Shown here: piece by piece, positions 15,396 to 23,913 of the stretch
How the letters are laid out: each line of letters begins with the position of its first letter
Position numbering within the stretch: the stretch's first letter is position 1
Assembly: GCF_000165505.1 (NCBI RefSeq)
Contig: NC_014633.1
Span: forward strand, 372,001 to 436,000
Direction: 5' to 3'
DNA from: Ilyobacter polytropus DSM 2926
GTDB lineage: Bacteria > Fusobacteriota > Fusobacteriia > Fusobacteriales > Fusobacteriaceae
DNA: 64,000 nt
Program-made: the position numbers and the translations under genes
The notes under the pieces: generated by a model
What the model saw: the letters and a program-made list of their open reading frames with translations, nothing else
Told to the model about the DNA's origin: nothing
Database searches by the model: none

Positions 15396-17060
15396 ATGTA
15401 TGTTAATAGACGAGCATTTATTAAGGGTGCTCTTGGTATAGGTGTAGCAGGTGCCGCCATAGCAGCAGGATTTATAAAGAACAGATCACCTAAAGAGATC
15501 TCACAGCTTATGGAAACTGCGCTAGAGCAGGAAACTGATATTTTGGTAATCGGCGGAGGTATCGCAGGGGTTTTTGCAGCTCTGAGAGCCAGCAGAAACG
15601 GAGCCAAGGTGATACTTGTAGATAAAGGAAGTGTGGGAAGGTCTGGCCAGACTCCGTTTGCCAATGGTTTTGCTGTATTTGATGAGGCCAACGGAGATGA
15701 CAGAGCTACATGGCACAAAAATATGGCTACAAATACTGATGGAATACACAGACCGGAATATCTAGATCAGCTAATGGACTACTCTAAAGAGATATATGAA
15801 GAGATGGAGTCATGGGGAGCTACAAAGGTTGGTTTCGGTAAGGTTTTCAGAGAGAAATTATACAATGAAGGAATTCAAATAATTGAAAGAACTATGCTGA
15901 CTACACTTCTTGAAAAAAACGGGAAAGTAGCTGGGGCTGTGGGATTTAAATTAGACAGCGAAGAGGCAGTGGTAGTAAAGGCAAAATCTGTAATTTTATG
16001 TACTGGTGCCGGGGCTTTTAAACCCAACGGGTTTCAAGTACGTTCACTGACAAATGACGGTGACGCCATGGCCTATAGAATAGGTGGTAAGATTTCCGGG
16101 AAAGAGTTTGTAGATACTCATTTTACTGGCTCTGATAGTCCAGCTTATTGCTGGGGAAACTGGAAAAACCAATGGGAAACTGGGATAATGAAGGTAGAAA
16201 ATGGCCCTGAAGCAAATGGAATGGGACTAGACCTCAATATGTATCACAGTGCACATGCAGCTAATATCCCAGTTACCATGGGACCTCCTGGAGGAGGGAA
16301 CGTAGAAAAAAAACCACCAGAAAGCATGGGAACCGGAAAAAAAGAACCTGGAATGGAGGGAGGGAAGCCTCCTGGAATGGGTGACGGTGATCCTATAGGA
16401 GGATCTACAGCAGGAATGGGAGTTCACAAAAGTGAGGGACTTTTCCCAACTGATGCCAAATGCGGAACTAATATAGAGGGGCTATTTGCAGCAGGAGACA
16501 GTTTATCGTCTATGTTGGTAGGAGGTAAATATGTAGGAGTAATCGGATTTGCCCTTGCAGGTTCTGCAACACAAGGAGCCTTGGCAGGAGAGGTTGGAGC
16601 TGAATACATAAAAACATCCAGTATGCCTAAGATCAGCGACACCACTATAAATGCTATAAAAGAAGAGATGTTTGCACCGAGGGAAAGAGAAAAAGGTTAT
16701 AGTCCAGCCTGGGTGACTCAGATGCTTCAGTTTAACATGATCCCATACTATGTACTTTACATAAAAAAAGAGGACAGGTTAAAGGCAGCATTAAAAAATA
16801 TAGAGTTTTTCAGAGATCATTTTGCAGATAAGATGATAGCAAGTGATGCTCACGATCTGAGATTGGTTCATGAAACAAAAAATATGATATTGAATGCAGA
16901 GATGAAGCTGAAAGCTTCGCTGTTTAGGACTGAGAGCAGAGGAAACCACTATAGGGAAGATTATCCAGAAACAAACGACAAAGACTGGCTTGCCTGGGTT
17001 GTAATTGAAAAAGATAAAGGTGGAGAGATGAAACTGTCTAAAGTACCGGTAAATGGATAA
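15396..17060 (+). CDS. Tat-exported FAD-dependent reductase subunit, paralogue 3
   Basis: 554-residue paralogue with an N-terminal twin-arginine signal: NRRAFIKG (residues 4-11) followed by an Ala/Gly-rich hydrophobic stretch, so it is exported folded with its FAD. ATG 15396 is preferred over GTG 15387 because GAGGTG then sits at the correct distance. The body repeats the FAD motif VIGGGIAGVFAALRA and ESRGNHYREDYP, and a Gly/Pro/Met/Lys insert at about 296-332 precedes IGGSTAGMGV. Immediately downstream are tatA, tatC and tatB. It likely accepts electrons outside the cytoplasmic membrane from the FMN domain of the membrane ferredoxin. Acceptor substrate unknown. Confidence 0.85.
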   Translation: MYVNRRAFIKGALGIGVAGAAIAAGFIKNRSPKEISQLMETALEQETDILVIGGGIAGVFAALRASRNGAKVILVDKGSVGRSGQTPFANGFAVFDEANGDDRATWHKNMATNTDGIHRPEYLDQLMDYSKEIYEEMESWGATKVGFGKVFREKLYNEGIQIIERTMLTTLLEKNGKVAGAVGFKLDSEEAVVVKAKSVILCTGAGAFKPNGFQVRSLTNDGDAMAYRIGGKISGKEFVDTHFTGSDSPAYCWGNWKNQWETGIMKVENGPEANGMGLDLNMYHSAHAANIPVTMGPPGGGNVEKKPPESMGTGKKEPGMEGGKPPGMGDGDPIGGSTAGMGVHKSEGLFPTDAKCGTNIEGLFAAGDSLSSMLVGGKYVGVIGFALAGSATQGALAGEVGAEYIKTSSMPKISDTTINAIKEEMFAPREREKGYSPAWVTQMLQFNMIPYYVLYIKKEDRLKAALKNIEFFRDHFADKMIASDAHDLRLVHETKNMILNAEMKLKASLFRTESRGNHYREDYPETNDKDWLAWVVIEKDKGGEMKLSKVPVNG

Positions 17061-17099
17061 ATTCAATATTGATTTTTAATTTTAAAGGAGGAAAAGATA

Positions 17100-17261
17100 A
17101 TGGGTTCAACAGAATTAATGATTGTTTTGGCTATAGTAGTTCTTGTATTTGGGTCATCAGCGATACCAAAATTAGCTAAATCAGTGGGAGAAGCAAGAAG
17201 AGAGTTTAATAAAGCAATTAAAGATGAAGATAAAGAGATAAAGAAAGACGGAGAAGTATAA
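17100..17261 (+). CDS. tatA: Sec-independent translocase TatA-like protein
   Basis: 53 residues, read directly from the sequence. A short N-terminal membrane helix (ELMIVLAIVVLVFG) is followed by the conserved hinge FGSSAIPKLAKSVGEA and a charged amphipathic helix. TAAAGGAGG precedes the ATG by 8 bases. It lies 39 bases after the Tat-dependent flavoprotein and 3 bases before tatC, so it is almost certainly a TatA pore subunit. Confidence 0.88.
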   Translation: MGSTELMIVLAIVVLVFGSSAIPKLAKSVGEARREFNKAIKDEDKEIKKDGEV

Positions 17262-17264
17262 ACA

Positions 17265-18008
17265 ATGGAAGCAAACGCAGCATCAGACAAGTATATGCAT
17301 ATATTTGAACATCTTAAGGAATTGAGGAAAAAGCTTATTATTTCAGTGATCAGTTTTGCAATATTTGTTGTGGTGGCCTTTGCTATTCACAATCAGATTG
17401 TAGATTTGTTTATTAAATTCTACTCCTCTATACCTAGCGGCGGAGAGAATAAGCTCTTTGTGAACTCCATAGTTGAAGGGATGACAACGAAAATTAAAAT
17501 ATCCCTCATCACCGGCCTTATTCTCTCCATGCCCTTGCATCTTTATAACATTGTGGCATTTATTTTTCCCGCCTTAAATAAAAAGGAGAAGATGTGTCTC
17601 GCGGCGGCACTAGTCTGCAGTTTTGTACTGGTAATAGTGAGCATATATCTCTCATATTTTAAGATACTTCCAATTTCAATTAAATTTTTGACAGATAGTG
17701 ACTTTATACCTCAAGATGTGGGACTTCTATTGAATTACAATACCAATTTATTTTATGCCTTGTATTTTGTATTTTGGTCTATTATTGGGTTTCAAAGTCC
17801 TATAGTATTTGTGTTGTTAATGGCCTTTAATATCGTAAAGAGAAAGACGGCTCTCGCAGCTAGCAGGTATATTATTGTATTTATATTTATAATTTCGGCA
17901 GTAGTTACACCGCCAGATGTGGTGAGCCAGGTAGGATTGGCTCTTCCCCTTGTGATACTATACTTTTTGGCCATTCTAGTGGCAAAAATATTTAAGTTTG
18001 GAGAGTAG
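17265..18008 (+). CDS. tatC: Sec-independent translocase TatC
   Basis: 247-residue multi-spanning membrane protein. The N-terminus has the TatC signature HLKELRKKLI, the loop FVNSIVEGMTTKIKIS matches the conserved region after helix 1, and six hydrophobic stretches follow, including VFVLLMAFNIV and SAVVTPPDVVSQV (conserved TPPD). TatC recognises the twin-arginine signal. Its place directly behind a Tat substrate suggests a translocase dedicated to that protein, or the only Tat system of the cell. Confidence 0.93.
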   Translation: MEANAASDKYMHIFEHLKELRKKLIISVISFAIFVVVAFAIHNQIVDLFIKFYSSIPSGGENKLFVNSIVEGMTTKIKISLITGLILSMPLHLYNIVAFIFPALNKKEKMCLAAALVCSFVLVIVSIYLSYFKILPISIKFLTDSDFIPQDVGLLLNYNTNLFYALYFVFWSIIGFQSPIVFVLLMAFNIVKRKTALAASRYIIVFIFIISAVVTPPDVVSQVGLALPLVILYFLAILVAKIFKFGE

Positions 18009-18010
18009 AT

Positions 18011-18247
18011 ATGTTTGGATTGGGATTTACAGAGATTATTATTATTTTAGTGGTTATTTTGGTAGTTGTAAAACCAGAAGATCTGCCTAAATTTTTCAAA
18101 AAAATAGGGCAACTCTACCGTGAACTAAAAAAAACATGCAGTGATGTCAATAAGATGAAGGATGAATTCGTAAAACTAGCCGATGCAGAAGAGGCTAAAG
18201 AGGATAAAAAAATAAATGAGTCTGCAGAATTGTCTAGTAGAGAATAA
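18011..18247 (+). CDS. tatB: TatA/TatB-like translocase subunit
   Basis: 78 residues starting two bases after tatC. MFGLGFTEIIIILVVILVVVKPEDLPKF gives the single membrane helix, with KPEDLPKF in the TatB-like hinge (Glu before the helix, Pro in the hinge), followed by a long charged helix with Lys/Glu/Asp. Its longer amphipathic part and position after tatC favour TatB over a second TatA. Confidence 0.82.
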   Translation: MFGLGFTEIIIILVVILVVVKPEDLPKFFKKIGQLYRELKKTCSDVNKMKDEFVKLADAEEAKEDKKINESAELSSRE

Positions 18248-18285
18248 AAAAAACTTATTCATTGAAATAAATTAAAATAAACTAC

Positions 18286-18760
18286 TGAATTTATTTAAAG
18301 TTCCGTTACTTTTCCTTGATGAAAAGTAACCAAAAATCAAGGCCTGTGAAAAATAAGCTAAATAACCTTGAAAATCCAAGAAAAACTCGAAACTCGCTAC
18401 GCTCAGACAGTCGATTTTTTCTAAGGATTTCGCTGCGGTTATTCTTAACGCTGATTTTGTCAATGGCCGAAGAGTTTAAAAGATTTAGAATATTGGAAAT
18501 CTAAATGTGCTAATGCGCATTCTTTTAATTTGGGCTGATATTATTTTTTATGTCTTTTGAATTTTCAAGTCGCAGGGCTTATACAGGAAAGAACTTGCAC
18601 TCAGCCGTTCTACAGAATAAGTTCCGCAGGGAACCGAGGACTGTAGCTTACAAAGGCGATAAAAGAAATATCTACTCCTTAGACATTTGAAAATTCTTGA
18701 ACTTTTGGTTACTTTTCTTTCAAGAGAAAAGTAACGAATTCCGATAAATTCAATACTTTA
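18286..18760. repeat. Interspersed repeat element, copy 1
   Basis: Non-coding element of about 475 bases with terminal inverted repeats. Each end carries its own hairpin with the same stem, GTTACTTTTC/GAAAAGTAAC (18305-18330 and 18708-18735), flanked by TGAATTTAT on the left and ATAAATTCAA on the right. An inner pair, GAATTTTCAA and TTGAAAATTC, bounds a block from about 18558 to 18693. Bases 18554-18760 recur at 24522-24765 with few changes. It lies at the 3' end of the tat operon, where its first hairpin may act as the transcript end. No transposase reading frame is present, so it would be a non-autonomous element. Confidence 0.75.
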
Positions 18761-18832
18761 ATTTAAAATGAAAAAGAGACTTTAAAAATGTTGACTTGGA
18801 AAAAGTCTGATAATCATATAGATATAAAAATT

Positions 18833-18869
18833 AAAAGGTGATTTCTGTATTTTACAGGAGTCATCTTTT
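18833..18869. other. Imperfect inverted repeat upstream of the DUF697 gene
   Basis: AAAAGGTGATTTCTGTA and TACAGGAGTCATCTTTT can pair around TTT with small mismatches. It might be the end of an upstream transcript or part of a leader; no consensus promoter is obvious between it and the next gene. Confidence 0.3.
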
Positions 18870-18995
18870 AAATTTAGTAAAAAATACTTTTCTTTTTTGA
18901 TAAAATCAGAGATACTCTAATAAGGGTAGTTTAACAATGATTCTGAAGTAAAAATACAGATTGATTTTATTATAAATAAAAGGGGTGTTGCAGCT

Positions 18996-19925
18996 ATGAG
19001 AAAAATACTTTTTAAAAGTTTCATACCGTTTTTGATCGGAATACTTATATTTTCTTTTTTGATACTGCTGAACCAGCTTAATCAGCTGGCCTTATCCTCT
19101 ACTTCACTGCTTGGAAGTTACGGCTATGTCATAAGCTGGGGACTTTTTACTGCTCTCGGGATATACACCTTCTATCCTGTAGTGAGGATGCTCACAATGC
19201 CAAAGGTTATAAAAAGACCTGACGGAACCTCAAGTCCTGAGGAAAAAAGAGAATTTTATTTTTCCCACAAGGACAGGATAGTACGGGAGTATTCTAGAAA
19301 AAACTCACATCTCAAGGATATAATATCCCAAGAAAACATCGAGGAGCTTAAGGAGGCTAACAGTATACAGACTATAAGGACTGCTCTCGGAGGTATAGAG
19401 GCTAGCATGGATAAAGAGGTGGACTCTCTGGCAAAGAGTTATGCCACTGCTATATTCACTGCCACTGCCCTTTCGCAGAATGGAAGCTTAGATGCTATAT
19501 TTGTACTAAAGCTTCAGCTAGAAATGATATGGAAAATATCTAGAGTATATAATCAGAAACCAAAATTTAAAGAGTTGTTTTACCTCTATACAGGTGTATT
19601 CTCAAGTGCCCTAGCCTCTGCAGGGATATCTGAGATACCGGTAGAAGAGATAGCCAACACCTTCATAAACAGTAGCTTAAAGGGAATGCCTATCATATCT
19701 AGGATAGGAAGTAAGATAATTGACGGTGTCTTTGAGGGGACATGCAACGCCCTTTTGTGTCTGAGAGTCGGCTATATAGCCAAAGGGTACAGCAAGATAT
19801 CAGAGGATCTAGATGAAAAATCCATAAGGAAAAGTAGCAGGATGAAGGCACTCAGAACAATAAAAGAGATAAACTATAAAGAAACCATAATTAATCTGGT
19901 AAAGAGGGATAAAAATGATGCTTAA
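18996..19925 (+). CDS. DUF697-like membrane protein
   Basis: 309 residues. Two hydrophobic helices near the N-terminus (8-28 and 40-62) are followed by a long helical part with Gly/Ala-rich segments such as SLAKSYATAIFTATALSQNGSLDAI, ASAGISEIPVEEIA and GTCNALLCLRVGYIAKGYSK. This resembles the DUF697/YcjF family, inner-membrane proteins of unknown role often near stress or phage-shock GTPase genes; none of these is here. It overlaps the next small gene by 11 bases. Family call moderate; function unknown. Confidence 0.6.
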   Translation: MRKILFKSFIPFLIGILIFSFLILLNQLNQLALSSTSLLGSYGYVISWGLFTALGIYTFYPVVRMLTMPKVIKRPDGTSSPEEKREFYFSHKDRIVREYSRKNSHLKDIISQENIEELKEANSIQTIRTALGGIEASMDKEVDSLAKSYATAIFTATALSQNGSLDAIFVLKLQLEMIWKISRVYNQKPKFKELFYLYTGVFSSALASAGISEIPVEEIANTFINSSLKGMPIISRIGSKIIDGVFEGTCNALLCLRVGYIAKGYSKISEDLDEKSIRKSSRMKALRTIKEINYKETIINLVKRDKNDA

Positions 19926-20178
19926 TTTGAAAAAGGGAGTAAAAAAGATACTTTTTCTAGACCGAGGGGAAAAAGAAGAAAAAACAGAAAAAATTGTCAA
20001 AAGTGATATAAATAGGTATGATCAGGATATAGAGGAACTAAGAATAGAGATAGAGGCCATAAATAAAGAGGTGGAAAAAATAAAGAAGATTTCCAAGAGG
20101 TATAGGGGGATTTTCATCCTCTTGATTCTCGGAAACCTTCTTATGGGTTTATATATTCTGTTCAAAATAGGACTTTAA
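19915..20178 (+). CDS. Small coiled-coil membrane protein
   Basis: 87 residues overlapping the end of the DUF697-like gene, so the two are translationally coupled. The N-terminal two thirds is a charged coiled coil (IEELRIEIEAINKEVEKI region), ending in one hydrophobic helix, GIFILLILGNLLMGLYILF, that would anchor it by its C-terminus. No known family recognised; a partner of the upstream membrane protein is likely. Confidence 0.6.
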   Translation: MMLNLKKGVKKILFLDRGEKEEKTEKIVKSDINRYDQDIEELRIEIEAINKEVEKIKKISKRYRGIFILLILGNLLMGLYILFKIGL

Positions 20179-20234
20179 GCATGAGCTTTAGTAGAGAATG
20201 AATTTGTCCAGATTGTCAGAAGTCTATAAATTGT

Positions 20235-20744
20235 TTATTTATTTTCGTGCTGATATGCCCCTGCTCCGTAGTGTAGTTCATAAGAGTGAGAGTAGATTTC
20301 TATGATATTTCCAAAGGGATCTTCCATATAGACCATTCTGTATGGTTTTTCTCCTGGGTAATATTCTCTTACCGGCATTCTTTGTTTTCCACCAGCCTCT
20401 ACAATCTTCGCTGCTAAACCTTCTACATCGGGATCCTTTACAGAAAAGTGGAATACACCTGTTTCAAATGGCTTAAACTCTGCTTGTGGTTTCTTATTGT
20501 TAGGAAATTCAAACAGTTCAATTCCTATACCGTCTACAGTAGAAAGATGAGCTATTTTAAATGTCTTCCATCCAGTTCCGAATACGTCGATACACATTTG
20601 TCCTATGGCGGTATCCTTTTCTTCTGCAACTACAGTTGGATTCATGATAATATACCATCCCATTACGTCATTATAGAATTTTACTGCCTGCTCTAAGTCT
20701 GGTACTGTAATTCCTATGTGTGAAAATGCTCTTGGGTATCTCAT
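20235..20744 (-). CDS. VOC-family (glyoxalase fold) protein
   Basis: 169 residues with the glyoxalase/bleomycin-resistance/dioxygenase fold: FSHIGITVPDLEQAVKFYNDVMGW at the N-terminus and VYMEDPFGNIIEIYSHSYE near the C-terminus. His10 and Glu at the IIEIYS strand are likely metal ligands. AGGAGG precedes the start. It is divergent from an HxlR-type regulator, so it is probably induced by an electrophile or aldehyde sensed by that protein. The substrate is not evident. Confidence 0.82.
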   Translation of the reverse strand: MRYPRAFSHIGITVPDLEQAVKFYNDVMGWYIIMNPTVVAEEKDTAIGQMCIDVFGTGWKTFKIAHLSTVDGIGIELFEFPNNKKPQAEFKPFETGVFHFSVKDPDVEGLAAKIVEAGGKQRMPVREYYPGEKPYRMVYMEDPFGNIIEIYSHSYELHYGAGAYQHENK

Positions 20745-20919
20745 AAATAAAAACCTCCTGAATAAATTTATTTTTTCTATAATGAAAGTCTAGCAGAATA
20801 AGCTAATGTAGGGAAGTAGGCACAATTTTATCATCAAGTTACCTAAAGGTTTCCTTTGTTGGAAAATAAAGGATAGGAGGATGCAAAAAAATTATAAAAT
20901 TGATGAAGGAGAAATTTTT

Positions 20920-21258
20920 ATGTATAGATGGAATGGAAAAGATTATAGATGTCCTATAGAGGTGACAATGGATATATTGGGAGGGAAGTGGAGATCCCTT
21001 ATATTCTGGCATCTGGGACAGAAAAAACTTAGATTTGGTGAGCTTCAAAAGATAGTTCCCGGGATAAGTAAGAAAGTTCTGACTGAACACCTTAAGAACT
21101 TGGAAAAGGGAGGTTTTATTGAAAGAGAGGTATTTCCAGAAGTTCCTCCAAGAGTTGAATACTCTATCACAAGCAAGGGTAAAAAACTTTTGGAGGTATT
21201 AAATGTAATGGAAAAATGGGGTCGAGATTTTCTGGAAGCAGAAGGAGAAAAAATATAA
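20920..21258 (+). CDS. HxlR-family transcriptional regulator
   Basis: 112-residue MarR/HxlR winged-helix protein: CPIEVTMDILGGKWRSLIFWHL is the family signature, followed by RFGELQKIVPGISKKVLTEHLKNLE (recognition helix) and VEYSITSKGKKL (wing). ATG 20920 follows GAAGGAG; ATG 20881 is in frame but sits right against its AGGAGG. The conserved Cys near the N-terminus (YRCPI) is a redox or electrophile sensor in this family. It should regulate the divergent VOC gene and itself. Confidence 0.85.
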   Translation: MYRWNGKDYRCPIEVTMDILGGKWRSLIFWHLGQKKLRFGELQKIVPGISKKVLTEHLKNLEKGGFIEREVFPEVPPRVEYSITSKGKKLLEVLNVMEKWGRDFLEAEGEKI

Positions 21259-21317
21259 TGTCAAAAAGTACCTTGTGTATAGGGGGACTTAAATCAGAAA
21301 AATAAATTATTTTATAA

Positions 21318-21353
21318 ATGTTCTTAGAGTTTAAACTCTAAGAGCATTTTTTA
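21318..21353 (+). terminator. Intrinsic terminator after the HxlR regulator
   Basis: CTTAGAG and CTCTAAG (with flanking pairs) form a stem around TTTAAA, followed by CATTTTTTAT. A good plus-strand terminator. Confidence 0.85.
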
Positions 21354-21456
21354 TATGCTCAATAAGTAGGTATATAAATTTATTTTTGGTAAATTATTAT
21401 ATGGGCTTGCTTTTTAACAGGACTTTATTTTAAGTGTAAGAAAGGAGGATCTAGTT

Positions 21457-22209
21457 ATGACAAAAAGAAAGTTGTATCTTTTTATATTTTTTCTAATCTA
21501 TTTAACTATGCTGTCTTCATTTTCCTATGGAGACATATACATAAGACAAAAGAAACACGTAGACGGAGTGACTATTATGGGAAGAACCCAGCCGAGCAGG
21601 GATTTTATTGTACAGACATGGCTCACACCAGATAAAGTTTCAATTGAGGATGCCAAAAGCAAGACAGTTATAGAATTTGATAAAAATATAATCACCATAG
21701 CAGATCATAATGAAAAAACAATTATGAGAATGCCTATGAATTTTTCAGAAATAACCGATCAAAAAAGTAGCGATATGTCCAAAGAAGATTCTGAAGAATT
21801 TAAAAAATTTATGGACACAATGATGAAAATAAATGTGAGTGTGACAAAAACAAACGAAAAGAAAAAGATAGGCAGATGGAACTGTGCAAAATACATTCAG
21901 GTAATGAATACTGGAATGGGTGAATTTAAATCTGTGATATGGGCAACTGAGGATATTGACGTAGACAGGGAGCTTTATACGAAATATATTTCCGCTATAA
22001 AGGGAACAATGCCAGGAATGAATGAAAACATGAAGGAAATTATCAAAGAAACTAGTAAAATAAAGGGAATGGAAGTGTATTCAGAGCAGACTACTGAAAT
22101 GATGGGTCAGACTATGAGATCTTCTACAGAACTTTTAGAGTACAAAAAAGGAAGGGCTCCAGCCTCAGCTTTTGATATGCCAACAGGCTATAAAAATGTG
22201 GAATTTTAA
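21457..22209 (+). CDS. Exported protein, DUF4412-like
   Basis: 250 residues with a clear signal peptide ending near SFSYG (about residue 25). The mature protein is a beta-rich periplasmic domain with IMGRTQPSRDFIVQTWLTPDKVSIED and ADHNEKTIMRMP, and WNCAKYIQVMNTGMGEFKSVIWATEDI, resembling the DUF4412 proteins that carry an exported lipocalin- or LolA-like fold. Monocistronic, with RBS AAAGGAGG and terminators on both sides. Function unknown. Confidence 0.6.
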   Translation: MTKRKLYLFIFFLIYLTMLSSFSYGDIYIRQKKHVDGVTIMGRTQPSRDFIVQTWLTPDKVSIEDAKSKTVIEFDKNIITIADHNEKTIMRMPMNFSEITDQKSSDMSKEDSEEFKKFMDTMMKINVSVTKTNEKKKIGRWNCAKYIQVMNTGMGEFKSVIWATEDIDVDRELYTKYISAIKGTMPGMNENMKEIIKETSKIKGMEVYSEQTTEMMGQTMRSSTELLEYKKGRAPASAFDMPTGYKNVEF

Positions 22210-22257
22210 CTAATTTTTCAGAGAAAACAAAAATATTTAAGTTTATTTAAATATTTA

Positions 22258-22290
22258 GAAGGGCAAAATTAATTTTTTTGCCCTTCTTTA
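22258..22290 (+). terminator. Intrinsic terminator
   Basis: GAAGGGCAAAA pairs with TTTTGCCCTTC, followed by TTTATTTTAT; it ends the exported-protein gene and, read from the other strand, could also act on the FAD oxidoreductase transcript. Confidence 0.85.
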
Positions 22291-22314
22291 TTTTATGTTC
22301 TATTTAGAAAAATT

Positions 22315-23784
22315 TTATTTTTTAGGTCTTCTGAAAACCATATTTCCAACTCTTTCAGGAAGTGAGCTAGATCCAGGGCCTCTTTCAATGACAGAGTCTT
22401 CAGAAATATGATAATGATCTGCTATGAGTTCTCTTACACGGCTTGAGCAGAATTGTCCCTGGCATACTCCCATACCAGCTCGTGTACGTCTTTTCACGCC
22501 GTCTAGTGAGTCGACCTTGATCCCTCTGTCCAAAGAATCTCTGATGGTTTTTTCTGATACCTGTTCACATCTGCAGACCATCCTATCAGGGTCTCCTATG
22601 GGAAGGTTAATGAGAGGCATGGCTTCTTTCATAGGAATCATAGCATCCTTTGGTTTTTTCTTAATAATAGCCTTTCTATAGGGATCAAAATTTTCCTTAG
22701 GGAACATTTCTAAACCGGATCTTTTTAATATATCAGATACATATACTGCTATCTCAGGAGATGAAGTAAGACCTGGAGACTCAATTCCCGCTACATTGAC
22801 AAAGCCTTTTAAGGTAGTTTCTTCTACAATAAAGTCTTTTAAGGAACTTGAAGCCCTTATTCCTGAGAAGGACCTGATTATTTTTTTTGTGTCAAAATCT
22901 GGAACTGATTTTCTGGCCTCATCTATAATGTGCTCTAGAGCCTCTATAGAGGTCGTGGTATCCTCTTTATCCATTATATCTTGAGCATCCGGTCCTATCA
23001 TGAGATTGTCGTGATATGTTGAAGTTACCAGTATTCCCTTACCTTTTTTAGTAGGGCACTGGAATATCACTTTATTTATCATAGTCCCTGTTCCTTTTTC
23101 AAAGACCAGATACTCTCCTTTTCTGGGGTTTATCTGGAATCCCCCTATACCTGCCATCTGTGAGACCTTATCAGAATATACTCCGGCACAGTTGATTACA
23201 TATTTTGCTTCAAATCTTTTTTTATTTGTTATGACAGAAAAGCTGTCATTCTCTTTTTGAACGGATTTAACCTCGTTGTTTAAAAATAGTTCTGCCCCGT
23301 TATGTATTGCATTTTCTATAAGAGCGATACAAAATTCAAAGGGTGAAGCTATACCTGCACTGGGGCAGTAAAGGGCGTATAAGGCATCTTTGCTCACATT
23401 TGGCTCGATACTTTGTATCTTATCTGCATCTATAATTGAAAGGTCATTTACCCCGTTTTTTTCCCCGTTAGATTTTATCTCTTCTAGCTTTTCTAGTTCT
23501 TCTTCACTAAATGCAAGGACAAGAGAACCGCATCTTGAAAAACCAAAGTTTAGTTCCTTTTCTAGTTGATCGAACCTTTGATTTCCCTTTCTGCTAAAGT
23601 AACCCTTTTTTTTCTTGTGATCAGCATCGTAACCTCCGTGGATTATCCCGGAATTTGCCTTGGTGGAACCGGTACTTACATCTTCGGTTTTTTCTATTAC
23701 AGCAATACTTAGATTATATCTTGAAAGTTCTCGGGCAATGGCACAGCCTATGACTCCTGCCCCTATAATTGCAACATCATACAT
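22315..23784 (-). CDS. FAD-dependent oxidoreductase with BFD-like [2Fe-2S] domain (GlpA-like)
   Basis: 489 residues. The N-terminal FAD-binding fold is AIIGAGVIGCAIARELSRY, followed by a DAO/glycerol-3-phosphate dehydrogenase-type body (NSGIIHGGYDADHKKKKGYF). The C-terminal domain has four cysteines, CRCEQVSE and GVCQGQFC, that form a BFD-like [2Fe-2S] site. This arrangement is that of the GlpA-type glycerol-3-phosphate dehydrogenases and related LhgO-like enzymes of anaerobes, where companion genes for a second flavoprotein and a small DUF1667 protein usually follow. None lies here; it stands alone, so the electron partner must be elsewhere. Substrate moderately supported. Confidence 0.8.
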   Translation of the reverse strand: MYDVAIIGAGVIGCAIARELSRYNLSIAVIEKTEDVSTGSTKANSGIIHGGYDADHKKKKGYFSRKGNQRFDQLEKELNFGFSRCGSLVLAFSEEELEKLEEIKSNGEKNGVNDLSIIDADKIQSIEPNVSKDALYALYCPSAGIASPFEFCIALIENAIHNGAELFLNNEVKSVQKENDSFSVITNKKRFEAKYVINCAGVYSDKVSQMAGIGGFQINPRKGEYLVFEKGTGTMINKVIFQCPTKKGKGILVTSTYHDNLMIGPDAQDIMDKEDTTTSIEALEHIIDEARKSVPDFDTKKIIRSFSGIRASSSLKDFIVEETTLKGFVNVAGIESPGLTSSPEIAVYVSDILKRSGLEMFPKENFDPYRKAIIKKKPKDAMIPMKEAMPLINLPIGDPDRMVCRCEQVSEKTIRDSLDRGIKVDSLDGVKRRTRAGMGVCQGQFCSSRVRELIADHYHISEDSVIERGPGSSSLPERVGNMVFRRPKK

Positions 23785-23913
23785 TTAAACTCCTCCTTTG
23801 TAATCATGACACTAAATATATTAGTACAAAAAAATAAAAGTGGCTATAGTAAATGAAAATATAATTAAAATATTTCCACTTAATATAGCCTTTAGTTCAA
23901 TTTTTTTGTTTTT

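Noticed and set aside
18316..18504. Short reading frame in repeat copy 1
   Set aside because: It lies wholly within the repeat, has no ribosome site, and the corresponding frame is not kept in copy 2.
20846..20858. AAAGG-TTT-CCTTT dyad as the HxlR operator
   Set aside because: A 5-base arm in a short gap is expected by chance; not enough to call a site.
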